DNA from: Streptomyces sp. CBMA29
GTDB taxonomy: Bacteria; Actinomycetota; Actinomycetes; Streptomycetales; Streptomycetaceae
Length of the DNA: 64,000 nucleotides
Assembly (NCBI RefSeq): GCF_014596445.1
Contig: NZ_MECL01000271.1
Location: 84,369 to 148,368, forward strand
Reading direction: 5' to 3'
The notes beneath the pieces were generated by a model. The model did no database searches and was not told where the DNA came from. It was given only the letters and a program-made list of their open reading frames with translations. The translations under genes were made by a program, and so were the position numbers. How positions within the stretch are numbered: the stretch's first letter is position 1; each line of letters opens with the position of its first letter. Of the stretch, positions 37,001 to 44,362 are shown piece by piece.

Positions 37001-38691
37001 CCAGGCGCGCGATCCGGGTGCGGATCGCCGGGGCGGAGCACTGGGCGGCGGTCGAGGACGCGGGGCGGTTGCGGGACGCGCTCGGTACGGCGCTGCCGGT
37101 GGGCGTGCCGGTGGCGTTCACCGAGCCGGTGAAGGACCCGCTGGGGGATCTGCTCGCCCGGTACGCGCGCACGCACGGTCCATTCACGACCAAGGAGGCG
37201 GCCGGGAGATTCGGCCTGGGCGCTGCGGTCGCGGACGGGACGCTGCAACGGCTGACGGCGGCGGGCCGTACGGTGCAGGGCGAATTCCGGCCGGGCGGCG
37301 CGGGCCAGGAGTGGTGCGACGCGACGGTGCTGCGGCGGTTGCGGCGCCGCTCGCTGGCGGCGCTGCGGCAGGAGTTGGAGCCCGTGCCGCCCGCCACACT
37401 CGGCGTCTTCCTCCCGCAGTGGCAGCACGTGGGCACGCACAGCCTGCGTGGTCCCGACGGGCTGGTGCGGGCCGTGGAGCAGTTGCAGGGCGCGTCCGTG
37501 CCCGCGTCGGCGCTGGAGAAGCTGGTGCTGCCGTCCCGGGTGACGGGCTACAACCCGGCGATGCTGGACGAGTTGACGGCCTCCGGCGAGATCCTGTGGG
37601 CGGGGGCGGGCGCGCTGCCGGGCAAGGACGGCTGGGTATCGCTCTACCTCGCCGACAGCGCCCCTCTGCTGCTGCCCGCCCCGCAGCCGCTGGAGCTGTC
37701 CCCGCTGCACGAAGCGGTGCTGGCCGCGCTGTCCGGCGGCTACGGTCTCTTCTTCCGGCAGATCGCCGAGCAGGTCCGGGCGGCGGGCCAGGACACCACC
37801 GATCCCCAACTGGCCGACGCCGTCTGGGACCTGGCCTGGTCGGGACGGCTCACCAACGACACGCTGTCGCCGCTCAGGGCGCTCCTCGGCTCGGGACGTA
37901 CCGCGGGTTCCACCGCGCACCGGGCGCCGCGGTCCGTGCCGCGCGGCCGGTACAGCTCGCTGGCGACTCGCGCCCCGCGTGCGACGGCGTCCCGCTCCGG
38001 TCCGCCGACCACCGCGGGCCGCTGGTCCCTCGTACCGTCCGCCGAACCCGACCCCACGCTGCGGGCGCACGCCCTCACGCACACGCTGCTCGACCGGCAC
38101 GGCGTGGTCACCCGGGGCGCCGTGGCCGCCGAGGGCGTCGCGGGCGGCTTCTCCGCGGCCTACCGGGTGCTCGCGGCCTTCGAGGAGACCGGGCAGGCCC
38201 GGCGCGGCTACGTGGTGGAGGGACTGGGAGCGGCACAATTCGCCATGGACGGCGCCGTCGACCGGCTGCGCGCCCTGAGCACGGCGCGCGACCGCGAGGA
38301 GGAGCACGCCGCCCGCGCCCGTACGGTGGTGCTCGCCGCCGCCGACCCCGCGAACGCCTATGGCGCGGCCCTCCCCTGGCCCGAGCAGCCTGCGGGCGTC
38401 ACCCACAAACCGGGCCGCAAAGCCGGCGCCTTGGTCGTGCTCATCGACGGAGAGCCCGCCCTCTACGTCGAGCGCGGCGGCAAGACGCTGCTGGCGTGGC
38501 CCGACGACGAGATACGTCTCCAGGCCGCCGCGGACGCGCTGGCGCTGGCCGTCCGCGAGGGCGCGCTGGGCCGCCTCACGGTGGAGCGAACCAATGGTGA
38601 GTCGGCCCTCACCTCGCCCCTCGGCCGTGCTCTGGAAGCCGCGGGCTTCCACGCCACTCCGCGCGGTCTGCGCCTGCGGGACGGCGGATAG
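34048..38691 (+). CDS. lhr: Lhr-type giant ATP-dependent 3'-5' DNA helicase
   Basis: The 1547-residue superfamily 2 helicase belongs to the long Lhr class. It has motif I APTGSGKT, motif II LDEVHAV, motif III SATVRP, motif VI GRAGHQVG, and then the long winged-helix/beta-barrel Lhr-Core region and a C-terminal domain found only in long Lhr proteins. It translocates 3'-5' on single-stranded DNA and favours RNA:DNA hybrids; in mycobacteria it is induced by DNA damage. An ATG at 34039 is an alternative start three codons earlier. A nei2-type glycosylase gene lies 4 kb downstream, recalling the mycobacterial lhr-nei2 neighbourhood. Confidence 0.95.
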   Translation: MSSRSSLDAFSPATRAWFTGAFSEPTDAQAGAWSAIAEGSDVLVVAPTGSGKTLAAFLAALDRLASTPPPAEARRRCRVLYVSPLKALAVDVERNLRSPLAGLRQESVRLGLPEPEVRVGIRSGDTPPAERRALVTRPPDILITTPESLFLMLTSAAREALSGVETVILDEVHAVAGTKRGAHLALSLERLDEFLDRPARRIGLSATVRPVDEIARYLSPRRKVTIVQPPSQKRFDLSVVVPVEDLGELGGSPVAEHTGPAAGPAERASIWPHVEERIADLVQAHRSTIVFANSRRLAERLCNRLNEIAYERAEGEALPEAHSPAEIMAQSGAAKGTPPVLARAHHGSVSKEQRALVEEDLKAGRLPAVVATSSLELGIDMGAVDLVVQVESPPSVASGLQRVGRAGHQVGAVSTGVVFPKYRGDLVQSAVVTERMRQGAIESLRVPANPLDVLAQQIVAMTALDTWDVDDLLALVRRAAPFSALPHSAYIAVLDMLAGRYPSDAFAELRPRLVWDRVANTVTGRPGTQRLAVTSGGTIPDRGLFGVFLAGSDPKKGGGRVGELDEEMVYESRVGDVFTLGTTSWRIEDITRDRVLVSPAPGVPGRLPFWKGDQLGRPLELGRALGAFLREVGALAPERARERLTAAGLDTWASDNVLSYLAEQRQACGHVPDDRTIVVERFRDELGDWRVVIHSPFGAQVHAPWALALGARLQERYGLDAQAMHADDGIVLRLPDADLMGLDLLDSDPVLRGAEFDPEQSPVGAADVAFDKGEVEQLVTDQVGGSALFASRFRECAARALLLPRRDPGKRTPLWQQRQRASQLLQVASEFGSFPIVLEAVRECLQDVFDVPGLVELMGDIEARRVRLVEVTTPEPSPFARSLLFGYVAQFLYEGDSPLAERRAAALSLDSRLLAELLGQAELRELLDADVLAELDTELQWLTEDRRVKSSEGVADLLRVLGPLTGAELAARGAEPVWAEELETARRAIRVRIAGAEHWAAVEDAGRLRDALGTALPVGVPVAFTEPVKDPLGDLLARYARTHGPFTTKEAAGRFGLGAAVADGTLQRLTAAGRTVQGEFRPGGAGQEWCDATVLRRLRRRSLAALRQELEPVPPATLGVFLPQWQHVGTHSLRGPDGLVRAVEQLQGASVPASALEKLVLPSRVTGYNPAMLDELTASGEILWAGAGALPGKDGWVSLYLADSAPLLLPAPQPLELSPLHEAVLAALSGGYGLFFRQIAEQVRAAGQDTTDPQLADAVWDLAWSGRLTNDTLSPLRALLGSGRTAGSTAHRAPRSVPRGRYSSLATRAPRATASRSGPPTTAGRWSLVPSAEPDPTLRAHALTHTLLDRHGVVTRGAVAAEGVAGGFSAAYRVLAAFEETGQARRGYVVEGLGAAQFAMDGAVDRLRALSTARDREEEHAARARTVVLAAADPANAYGAALPWPEQPAGVTHKPGRKAGALVVLIDGEPALYVERGGKTLLAWPDDEIRLQAAADALALAVREGALGRLTVERTNGESALTSPLGRALEAAGFHATPRGLRLRDGG

Positions 38692-38841
38692 AGCCCGGTC
38701 GGGCTGAGGGCGGCGGAGGCGGAGGGCCACTGCGAGGGGCAGTCGCGCGAGCCGAGTGCCCCTGCCTGGCGCCTCAGGGAGTCGCCCCGGTCTGCGGGCC
38801 GCTCGGAGGCGCCCGCCGCCGTGCGCGTCTCACCCCGCCCT

Positions 38842-38878
38842 GGGCGACCGGGCGCGGGCTCGCCGCGGCCGGTCGCCC
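38842..38878. terminator. Hairpin between convergent lhr and ankyrin genes
   Basis: Perfect 10-base arms (38842-38851 and 38869-38878) flank a 17-base loop, 50 bases before the ankyrin stop codon. A shorter 6-bp palindromic hairpin (38692-38705) directly follows the lhr stop. Either could end transcription. The rest of the 236-base interval shows nothing coding. Confidence 0.45.
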
Positions 38879-38927
38879 GCCCCGGCGAGGCGGGGACCGG
38901 GGAGGGTGCCTGGGGCGGGCGCCCGCG

Positions 38928-39524
38928 TCAGGTCGTGGCGCGGAGTTGTTGGGCGATGGCGTCGAAGCCACGGCGTTCGGCGTGTTGGAGAGGGGTGACG
39001 CCGTCGGCGTCGGAGAGGGAGGGGGAAGCATGGGCGTCAAGGAGGAGTCGGACGATTTCCTGGTGGTCGGAGCCGCCGTCGCCGAGGATGACGGCTTCGA
39101 GGAGGGCGGTCCAGCCGAGCCGGTTGACGTGGTTGACGTCGATGTCGGTCTCGGCGAGGACGGCACGGACGTAGGCGACGTGGCCGCGTTCGGAGGCGGG
39201 GATGACGGAGACGCCGCCGAAACGGTTGGTGAGGGTCAGGTCGGGGTGCGCGGGCAGCAGGGCGCGCATCATCTCGACGCTGCCGGTCACGCCGGTGACC
39301 AGCCAGGGGGTGTCCTGACGGTAGTCCCGCGCGTCGGGGTCGGCCCCGGCGGCGACCAGTCTGCGGGCCGCCTCGGGGTGGTCGGCGAGCGCGGCGAGCA
39401 GCAGCGGGGTGCGCCGTTGGTCGTCACGGGTCTCGATGTCCGCGCCCCCGTCGAGCAGGGCGGTCACCTGCTCCGCGTCGCCGCAGTGGGCGGCGTCCAG
39501 AAGCCTGGTGTTCAGGTCGGCCAT
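38928..39524 (-). CDS. Ankyrin-repeat protein
   Basis: This is a 198-residue soluble protein made almost wholly of about five ankyrin repeats, with the typical DDQRRTPLLLAALADH, DYRQDTPWLVTGVTGS and DADGVTPLQHAERRG units. Ankyrin repeats bind protein partners; no enzymatic domain is present. It starts at the ATG at 39524, with AGGAGG 10 bases upstream. It is followed convergently by lhr and preceded on its strand by the HbpS-like gene, 150 bases away. Confidence 0.92.
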   Translation of the reverse strand: MADLNTRLLDAAHCGDAEQVTALLDGGADIETRDDQRRTPLLLAALADHPEAARRLVAAGADPDARDYRQDTPWLVTGVTGSVEMMRALLPAHPDLTLTNRFGGVSVIPASERGHVAYVRAVLAETDIDVNHVNRLGWTALLEAVILGDGGSDHQEIVRLLLDAHASPSLSDADGVTPLQHAERRGFDAIAQQLRATT

Positions 39525-39551
39525 GCCGGTGTCTCCTCCTTCTCCCGAATG

Positions 39552-39605
39552 CTTCTCCGGGTTTTCCCGCTTCTCCCGCTTCTCCCGCTTCTCCGGCTTC
39601 TCCGG
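39552..39605. repeat. 9-bp tandem repeat upstream of the ankyrin gene
   Basis: About five to six imperfect copies of CTTCTCCCG/CTTCTCCGG lie in the leader between the HbpS-like stop codon and the ankyrin gene, roughly 30-80 bases before the ankyrin ATG. On the transcribed strand this is a purine-rich GGGAGAAG run that resembles repeated ribosome-binding sites. Confidence 0.7.
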
Positions 39606-39674
39606 TGCTTCGGGCTTTTCGCACGCCTCACGTCTGTCGGGCGCCGAGGTGATTGTCCCCCCGCCCGTCGGCCT

Positions 39675-40241
39675 TCAATGGCCGAGCGTTGCCGCTCCCG
39701 CCTGGGCGAACTGCTCGTCCTGGTCGCCGCTGGGCGCGCCGGCGACGCCGACCGCCGCGACGGGCCCGCTCTTGGCCGTGACCGGAACGGCGCCCGCGAG
39801 GAACAGCGTGCCGGGGATGTCCTTGAGCTGCGGGGTCTGCTGGAGGCGCTTGGAGAGTTCGGAGGTGGGGGCGTTCCAGGACACGGCGGTGTACGCCTTG
39901 CGCTCGGCGGACTCGTACGACTGGGGTCCCGCGCCGTCGCCGCGCAGGGTGACGACGGTGTTGCCGTCCCGGTCGACGACGGCGACGGTGACGTGCTGAC
40001 CGGCGCGGTTCGCGGCGTTGAGGGCCGCCTGCGCGGCCTTCGTCGCGGCGGCGGTGGTGAGCCGGTCGACCTGACGGGTGTCCTTACCGTTCGCGGCGAC
40101 GCTCACCGAGGCGGGGGCGGCCTTGCCGGACGCGGCCGGAGCGGCGGCGGTCGCGGAGACGGCTCCGAAGGTGGCCGCGCCGACGGCTGCGACGGCCACG
40201 GCGCCGGTCAGGACGCGGGTACGGGACGACATCTTCTTCAT
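39675..40241 (-). CDS. Secreted GlcG/HbpS-family heme-binding-like protein
   Basis: The 188-residue protein has an Ala-rich signal peptide (residues 1 to about 33) and a GlcG/HbpS (DUF336) domain: AAQAALNAANRAGQHVTVAVVDRDGN, then ERKAYTAVSWNAPT and PVTAKSGPVAAVGVAGAP. HbpS of S. reticuli is an extracellular octamer that binds heme and iron and controls the SenS sensor kinase under redox stress. Here the gene is divergent from a five-TM kinase/LuxR regulator pair, the same combination of parts. The start is ATG at 40241 (MKKMSSR) with GAGGAG 11 bases upstream. Confidence 0.88.
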   Translation of the reverse strand: MKKMSSRTRVLTGAVAVAAVGAATFGAVSATAAAPAASGKAAPASVSVAANGKDTRQVDRLTTAAATKAAQAALNAANRAGQHVTVAVVDRDGNTVVTLRGDGAGPQSYESAERKAYTAVSWNAPTSELSKRLQQTPQLKDIPGTLFLAGAVPVTAKSGPVAAVGVAGAPSGDQDEQFAQAGAATLGH

Positions 40242-40309
40242 GGACGTTCCAACTCCTCGGGTCTGCGGGCCCGCCTTCGCGCTCCCGCCTCTGCCTTCGA
40301 TCCTCGGGC

Positions 40310-40355
40310 CGGACCGGGGCCGCGCCGGTCCGCGATACGGATCGCCCGCGCGGGC
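40310..40355. promoter_or_regulatory. Two palindromes in the divergent HbpS-like/kinase promoter region
   Basis: CGGACCGG (40310-40317) and CCGGTCCG (40325-40332) form perfect 8-base arms with a 7-base spacer. A 12-base perfect palindrome (40344-40355) follows. Both lie within the 255-base divergent control region, where an autoregulatory response regulator would be expected to bind. Confidence 0.4.
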
Positions 40356-40496
40356 ATGATGGAGGACAGGCGGGTCATCCGATCGGTCTATGCGCGGGCC
40401 GTTCCGGCAGGTCACGCTGCGAATGGCGGCCGGTCACCGGGTCGCCCCCTCGTACCGCTCGCAGCGCCCCGACCCCGCCCTCGACCAGGAGCCCCG

Positions 40497-41849
40497 ATGC
40501 ACAGCTCGCCGCCGCTCGGCCAGGACCGGGACACACCCCCGGCCACGGCGCCGGCTCCGGAGCCGAACCGGAGGCAGGAGTCAGAGCTGAGGCCGGAATC
40601 GGAGCGGGAGGCTGAGACGAGCCCTGACCCGGACGGTTGGTGGCTGGCGGCGGTCATGAACGGCGCCTTCGTCGTCCTCCTCGCGGGCGCGCTCATCCGC
40701 TTCATCGACCGGCACCCCGACAGCGGTCGCCTGCCGTGGGTGATCGGGCTGAGCGTCACGCTCACGGTCCTCCAGTTCGCGGGCCGCCGGCTCGGGCGGC
40801 GACGCGAACCGCTCCCCCGTGGGTGGGAGCTGGCACGGCTCGCCGCACTCGTCGCCTGTTGGACCGCCGTCGTCCTGCTGGCACCGAGCTTCGCCTGGTG
40901 CGCCGTCCCGCTCATCTACACGGGCCTGCGGTCGCTGCCGACCCGGGCGGCCGTGGCGCTCGTGGCCGCGCTCGCCGTACTCGTCGTCATCGCGGAACTG
41001 CGGCTGGCGGACGGGACGGACCCCAATCTGGTGCTGCTGCCGCCCGCCGTCGCCACCCTCGCGACCGCCGTCTTCGTCCACATGCGGCGGCAGACCGGCC
41101 GCCAGCAGGCCCTCATCGACGATCTGGTGCGGACCCGCCGCGAACTGGCGGCCACCGAACGGCGCGAGGGCACCCTCGCGGAACGGCAACGGCTGTCGAT
41201 GGAGATCCACGACAGCCTCGCGCAGGGCCTGTCCAGCCAGCGGATGCTACTCCAGGCCGCGGACCGGATCTGGGAGACGGCGCCGGACGCCGCCCGCGGC
41301 CACGTCCGTACCGCCACCGCCGTGGCCGAGCAGAATCTCGCCGAAGCACGCCGCTTCGTGCACGACCTCACGCCCGCCGCGCTCGTCGGACAGGGCCTGG
41401 ACGACGCCCTGCGCGCGCTCGCCGCGAAGCACTCGGAAGAATCCGAAGACACCGAAGACACCGACCACTCACCGCGGTCCGGGCCCTCGGCCCTCACGGT
41501 CCGCTGCCACGTGGAGGGCGCGCCCGTACCGCTCCCGGACCGTACGCGGTCGGCGCTGCTGCGGATCGCGCAGGGCGCGCTCGCCAACACCGCGGAGCAC
41601 GCCGGGGCCACCCATGCCACGCTCACGCTCACATATCTCGACGACCAGGTGCTGCTCGACGTCTCCGACGACGGGCGCGGCTTCGATCCGGCCACCGTCG
41701 CCGCCACCGGCGTACGCGGCCATGGACTGCCCGCGATCCGCGCAAGGGTGGGCCAGCTCGGCGGCACCCTGAGCATCGAGTCCGCCCCCGGCGAGGGCAC
41801 CGTGCTGTCCGTCGCCGTCCCCCTCGAATCCCTGGAGGCCGCGCTGTGA
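40497..41849 (+). CDS. Five-TM NarL-type sensor histidine kinase (SenS-like layout)
   Basis: The 450-residue kinase has a charged N-terminal tail, five predicted membrane helices (about 47-70, 79-97, 112-142, 149-168, 176-196), a HisKA_3 domain with phospho-acceptor His238 in MEIHDSLAQG, and an HATPase with DDGRGFD and GVRGHGLPAI. This is the NarX/DegS class. Five TM helices plus a divergent HbpS-family gene match SenS of S. reticuli, but close orthology is not shown. The ATG at 40497 has AGGAG 5 bases upstream. It overlaps the regulator gene by four bases. Confidence 0.92.
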   Translation: MHSSPPLGQDRDTPPATAPAPEPNRRQESELRPESEREAETSPDPDGWWLAAVMNGAFVVLLAGALIRFIDRHPDSGRLPWVIGLSVTLTVLQFAGRRLGRRREPLPRGWELARLAALVACWTAVVLLAPSFAWCAVPLIYTGLRSLPTRAAVALVAALAVLVVIAELRLADGTDPNLVLLPPAVATLATAVFVHMRRQTGRQQALIDDLVRTRRELAATERREGTLAERQRLSMEIHDSLAQGLSSQRMLLQAADRIWETAPDAARGHVRTATAVAEQNLAEARRFVHDLTPAALVGQGLDDALRALAAKHSEESEDTEDTDHSPRSGPSALTVRCHVEGAPVPLPDRTRSALLRIAQGALANTAEHAGATHATLTLTYLDDQVLLDVSDDGRGFDPATVAATGVRGHGLPAIRARVGQLGGTLSIESAPGEGTVLSVAVPLESLEAAL

Positions 41850-42598
41850 CCGAGATCCGTCCCGTCCGTCTCGTGGTCTGCGACGACCACGCCGTGGTGC
41901 GTGCCGGACTGATGGCGCTGCTGGCCAGCGCGGACGGCATCGAGGTGGTGGGCGAAGCGGGCAGCGGCGAGGAGGCCGTCGCGATGGCGGCGAAGACGCG
42001 GCCGGACGTGGTCCTCATGGACCTCCAGCTCGGTCCGGGGATCGACGGCGTCGAGGCCACCCGCCGGATCGCCGCCGCCGCGGCCCAGGTCCAGGCCCAA
42101 GCCCAAGCACCGGCACCGGCACCGGCACCGGCACCGGCCGAATCCGTTCGGCCGGAGACGCCCGGAACAGCCGCCACGCCCGAAACAGGCACGGCGCCCG
42201 GCGGCCCGTACGTCCTCGTCCTCACCACGTACGACACCGACGCCGACATCACCCGCGCCATCGAGGCGGGCGCGACCGGCTACCTGCTGAAGGCCGAGCG
42301 CCCGGAGGAGCTGTTCTCCGCGATCCGCGCCGCCGCGCAGGGCCGCACCGCGCTGTCGCCACCCGTCGCGGGGCGCGTGATGGCCCATATGCGGTCGCCG
42401 GGACCGCAGTTGACCGCCCGAGAGCGCGACATTCTCGGCCAACTCGCCCGCGGCCTCGGCAACCGCGACATCGCCCGCGCCCTCTTCATCAGCGAGGCCA
42501 CCGTCAAGACCCACCTCGGCCGGATCTACGACAAGCTCGGCGTCGACACCCGTGCGGGCGCGGTGGCCGCGGCGACCGAACGCCGCCTGCTCGGCTGA
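41846..42598 (+). CDS. LuxR/NarL-family response regulator with a receiver-domain insertion
   Basis: The 250-residue regulator has a receiver (CDDH, phospho-acceptor Asp59 in LMDLQL, switch Lys149 in LLKAERP) and a C-terminal LuxR helix-turn-helix (LTARERDILGQLARGLGNRDIA). Residues about 78-120 are an Ala/Pro/Gln/Glu-rich insertion between helix 3 and strand 4 of the receiver, where normal members have only a few residues. Its GTG overlaps the kinase stop (GTGA), so expression is coupled. It should bind targets including perhaps the divergent HbpS-like promoter. Confidence 0.92.
   Translation: MTEIRPVRLVVCDDHAVVRAGLMALLASADGIEVVGEAGSGEEAVAMAAKTRPDVVLMDLQLGPGIDGVEATRRIAAAAAQVQAQAQAPAPAPAPAPAESVRPETPGTAATPETGTAPGGPYVLVLTTYDTDADITRAIEAGATGYLLKAERPEELFSAIRAAAQGRTALSPPVAGRVMAHMRSPGPQLTARERDILGQLARGLGNRDIARALFISEATVKTHLGRIYDKLGVDTRAGAVAAATERRLLG
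42107..42136. repeat. Hexanucleotide microsatellite GCACCG x5 inside the regulator gene
   Basis: Five perfect copies of GCACCG encode an Ala-Pro run within the receiver insertion. Preceding CAGGCC/CAAGCC units encode Gln-Ala repeats. Slippage here changes the length in whole residues pairs without a frameshift. Confidence 0.85.
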
Positions 42599-42727
42599 TC
42601 CCGAGCCCCGAACCCCGAACTCGGACCCCGGCACCCCGCCACCCCGGCACCCCGCCACCAGGGGCGCACCCGAACCCCCGACCGTCCCGACGTGACCCCC
42701 GACCCCACCCCGCGTCATCATGGACAG

Positions 42728-43531
42728 ATGCCCGAGGGAGACACGGTCTGGCTGACGGCCCGCCGACTGCATGACGCGCTGGCGGGGCGCGCCCTCGTGC
42801 GGGCGGACCTGCGGGTGCCGCAGTTGGCCACGGCCGATCTGACCGGCCGCCGGGTCCTGGAAGTCGTGAGCCGCGGCAAGCACCTCCTGACCCGGCTGGA
42901 CGGCGGCGCGACGCTCCACTCGCATCTGCGGATGGAGGGCTCCTGGCACCTGTACGCGCCCGGTGAGCACTGGCGCGGCGGTCCCGCCCACCAGATCAGG
43001 GCGGTGCTGGAGACGGAGCACAGGACGGCCGTCGGATACCGGCTGCCGGTGCTGGCGCTGCTGCCGACCGCCGAGGAGTCCGAGGCCGTCGGCCACCTGG
43101 GCCCCGATCTGCTCGGGCCCGGCTGGGACCCGACGCGGGCGCTGGCGCGGCTGGTCGCGGAGCCGGAGCGGGAGATCGCCGAGGCGCTGCTCGACCAGCG
43201 CAATATGGCGGGGCTCGGCAATGTGTACGTGGTCGAGCTGTGTTTTCTGCGCGGGGTGACGCCGTGGACGACGGTCGGCGAGGTCAGGGCGCCGGAGAAG
43301 GTGGTCGCGCTGGCGAAGCGGCTGCTGGAGGCGAACAAGGAGCGCCCCGGCCACATCACCACGGGCGATACGCGGCGCGGCCGTACGCACTGGGTCTACG
43401 ACCGGGCGAACCGGCCGTGTCTGCGCTGCGGCACCACGGTCAGGACCGACCGACACGGCAGGGCGGACCAGAGCCGGGTCGCGTACTGGTGCCCGAGCTG
43501 CCAGAAAGGTCCGCCCCCGCACAGCAATTGA
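42728..43531 (+). CDS. Fpg/Nei-family DNA glycosylase-AP lyase (Nei2 type)
   Basis: This is a 267-residue base-excision repair enzyme removing oxidised pyrimidines and cutting the abasic site. The catalytic Pro2-Glu3 N terminus is present (MPEGDTV), with the conserved Lys in VSRGKHLL, the helix-2-turn-helix (LLDQRNMAGLGNVYV) and a C-terminal zinc finger (CLRCG and CPSC). Only a start at the ATG at 42728 gives the essential Pro2. A CATCAT box 6 bases upstream suggests a leaderless mRNA. Lhr and Nei2 genes are neighbours in mycobacteria too. Confidence 0.95.
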   Translation: MPEGDTVWLTARRLHDALAGRALVRADLRVPQLATADLTGRRVLEVVSRGKHLLTRLDGGATLHSHLRMEGSWHLYAPGEHWRGGPAHQIRAVLETEHRTAVGYRLPVLALLPTAEESEAVGHLGPDLLGPGWDPTRALARLVAEPEREIAEALLDQRNMAGLGNVYVVELCFLRGVTPWTTVGEVRAPEKVVALAKRLLEANKERPGHITTGDTRRGRTHWVYDRANRPCLRCGTTVRTDRHGRADQSRVAYWCPSCQKGPPPHSN

Positions 43532-43557
43532 CGGACCGTCAGATTCAGTCGTACGGT
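43528..43557 (+). promoter_or_regulatory. SDR promoter with overlapping palindromic operator
   Basis: TTGACG (43528-43533) and TACGGT (43552-43557) are 18 bases apart, and the -10 box ends 7 bases before the SDR ATG, predicting a leaderless mRNA. TGACGG-A-CCGTCA (43529-43541) is a perfect 13-base palindrome covering the -35 box, as expected of a repressor operator of the TetR kind. The -35 overlaps the stop codon of the upstream glycosylase gene. Confidence 0.6.
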
Positions 43558-43564
43558 CGGACGC

Positions 43565-44362
43565 ATGACGGTCACGGCGTACGACCTCAGCGGGCGGGTC
43601 GCCCTGGTCACCGGAGCGGCGAGCGGGATCGGCCGGGCCAGCGCGCGGTCGCTGGCGTCAGCGGGCGCGGTCGTGGTGTGCGCGGACCGGGACGAGCCGG
43701 GGGTACGCGAGACGGCAGCGCTGATCGACAAGGCCGGCGGGCGGGCCGAACCCAGGGCGCTCGACGTCACCGACAAGGCGGCCATCGCCCGGACCGTCGC
43801 CGGCATCGTCCGGGATCACGGCGGCCTCGACATACTGGCGGCCGTCGCCGGGATCATGCACAGCAGCGGCGTCCTCGACACCAGCGACGACGACCTGGAC
43901 CGCGTTCTGGCGGTGAATTTCCGCGGGGTGCTGCACTGCGCCCAGGAGGCGGCCCGCGCGATGGCCGACCGCGGCGGCGGCAGCATCATCACGATGTCGT
44001 CCAGCGCGATCGACACGGGCGCGCGCGGCCTGCTCTGTTACAGCGTGTCCAAGGCGGCCGTCGTCCAGCTCACCAAGACCCTCGCCACCGAACTGGGCCC
44101 GCTCGGCATCCGCGCCAACACCGTGGCCCCCGGTTTCATCCGCACCCCGATGACCGCGCACTACGGCACCGGCGCCGACGGGGTGTTCGACGAGAGGGCG
44201 CAGGCCCGCGCCGAGGAGTCGCTGGCGCGCATGTCCCCGCTGGGCCGGGTCGGCAGGCCCGAGGACGTGGCCCCGGCCGTGCTCTACCTCGCCTCAGACG
44301 CCTCCGCCTTCGTCACCGGCCAGATCCTCCGCCCCAACGGCGGGGTGGCCATGCCCTGGTAG
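43565..44362 (+). CDS. Short-chain dehydrogenase/reductase
   Basis: This is a 265-residue classical SDR with the nucleotide-binding TGAASGIG motif, Asp after strand 2 (CADRDEP, favouring NAD), the active-site Ser in TMSSSA, YSVSK catalytic Tyr/Lys pair and a C-terminal VTGQILRPNGG. It oxidises or reduces an alcohol/ketone whose identity cannot be read from sequence. The ATG at 43565 directly follows a promoter with an operator-like palindrome, so it is probably repressed until an inducer appears. Its 3' end overlaps a convergent small membrane-protein gene by 69 bases. Confidence 0.93.
   Translation: MTVTAYDLSGRVALVTGAASGIGRASARSLASAGAVVVCADRDEPGVRETAALIDKAGGRAEPRALDVTDKAAIARTVAGIVRDHGGLDILAAVAGIMHSSGVLDTSDDDLDRVLAVNFRGVLHCAQEAARAMADRGGGSIITMSSSAIDTGARGLLCYSVSKAAVVQLTKTLATELGPLGIRANTVAPGFIRTPMTAHYGTGADGVFDERAQARAEESLARMSPLGRVGRPEDVAPAVLYLASDASAFVTGQILRPNGGVAMPW

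Noticed and set aside
34702..38730. 1342-codon minus-strand frame
   Set aside because: This is the complement shadow of lhr, with Gln/Arg/His-rich composition and no motifs.
38692..38927. Small gene between lhr and the ankyrin gene
   Set aside because: Only short GC-rich frames without ribosome sites are present; inverted repeats explain the interval better.
38946..40496. N-terminal extension of the five-TM kinase frame
   Set aside because: The open frame runs antisense through the ankyrin and HbpS-like genes; the AGGAG-preceded ATG at 40497 is the real start.
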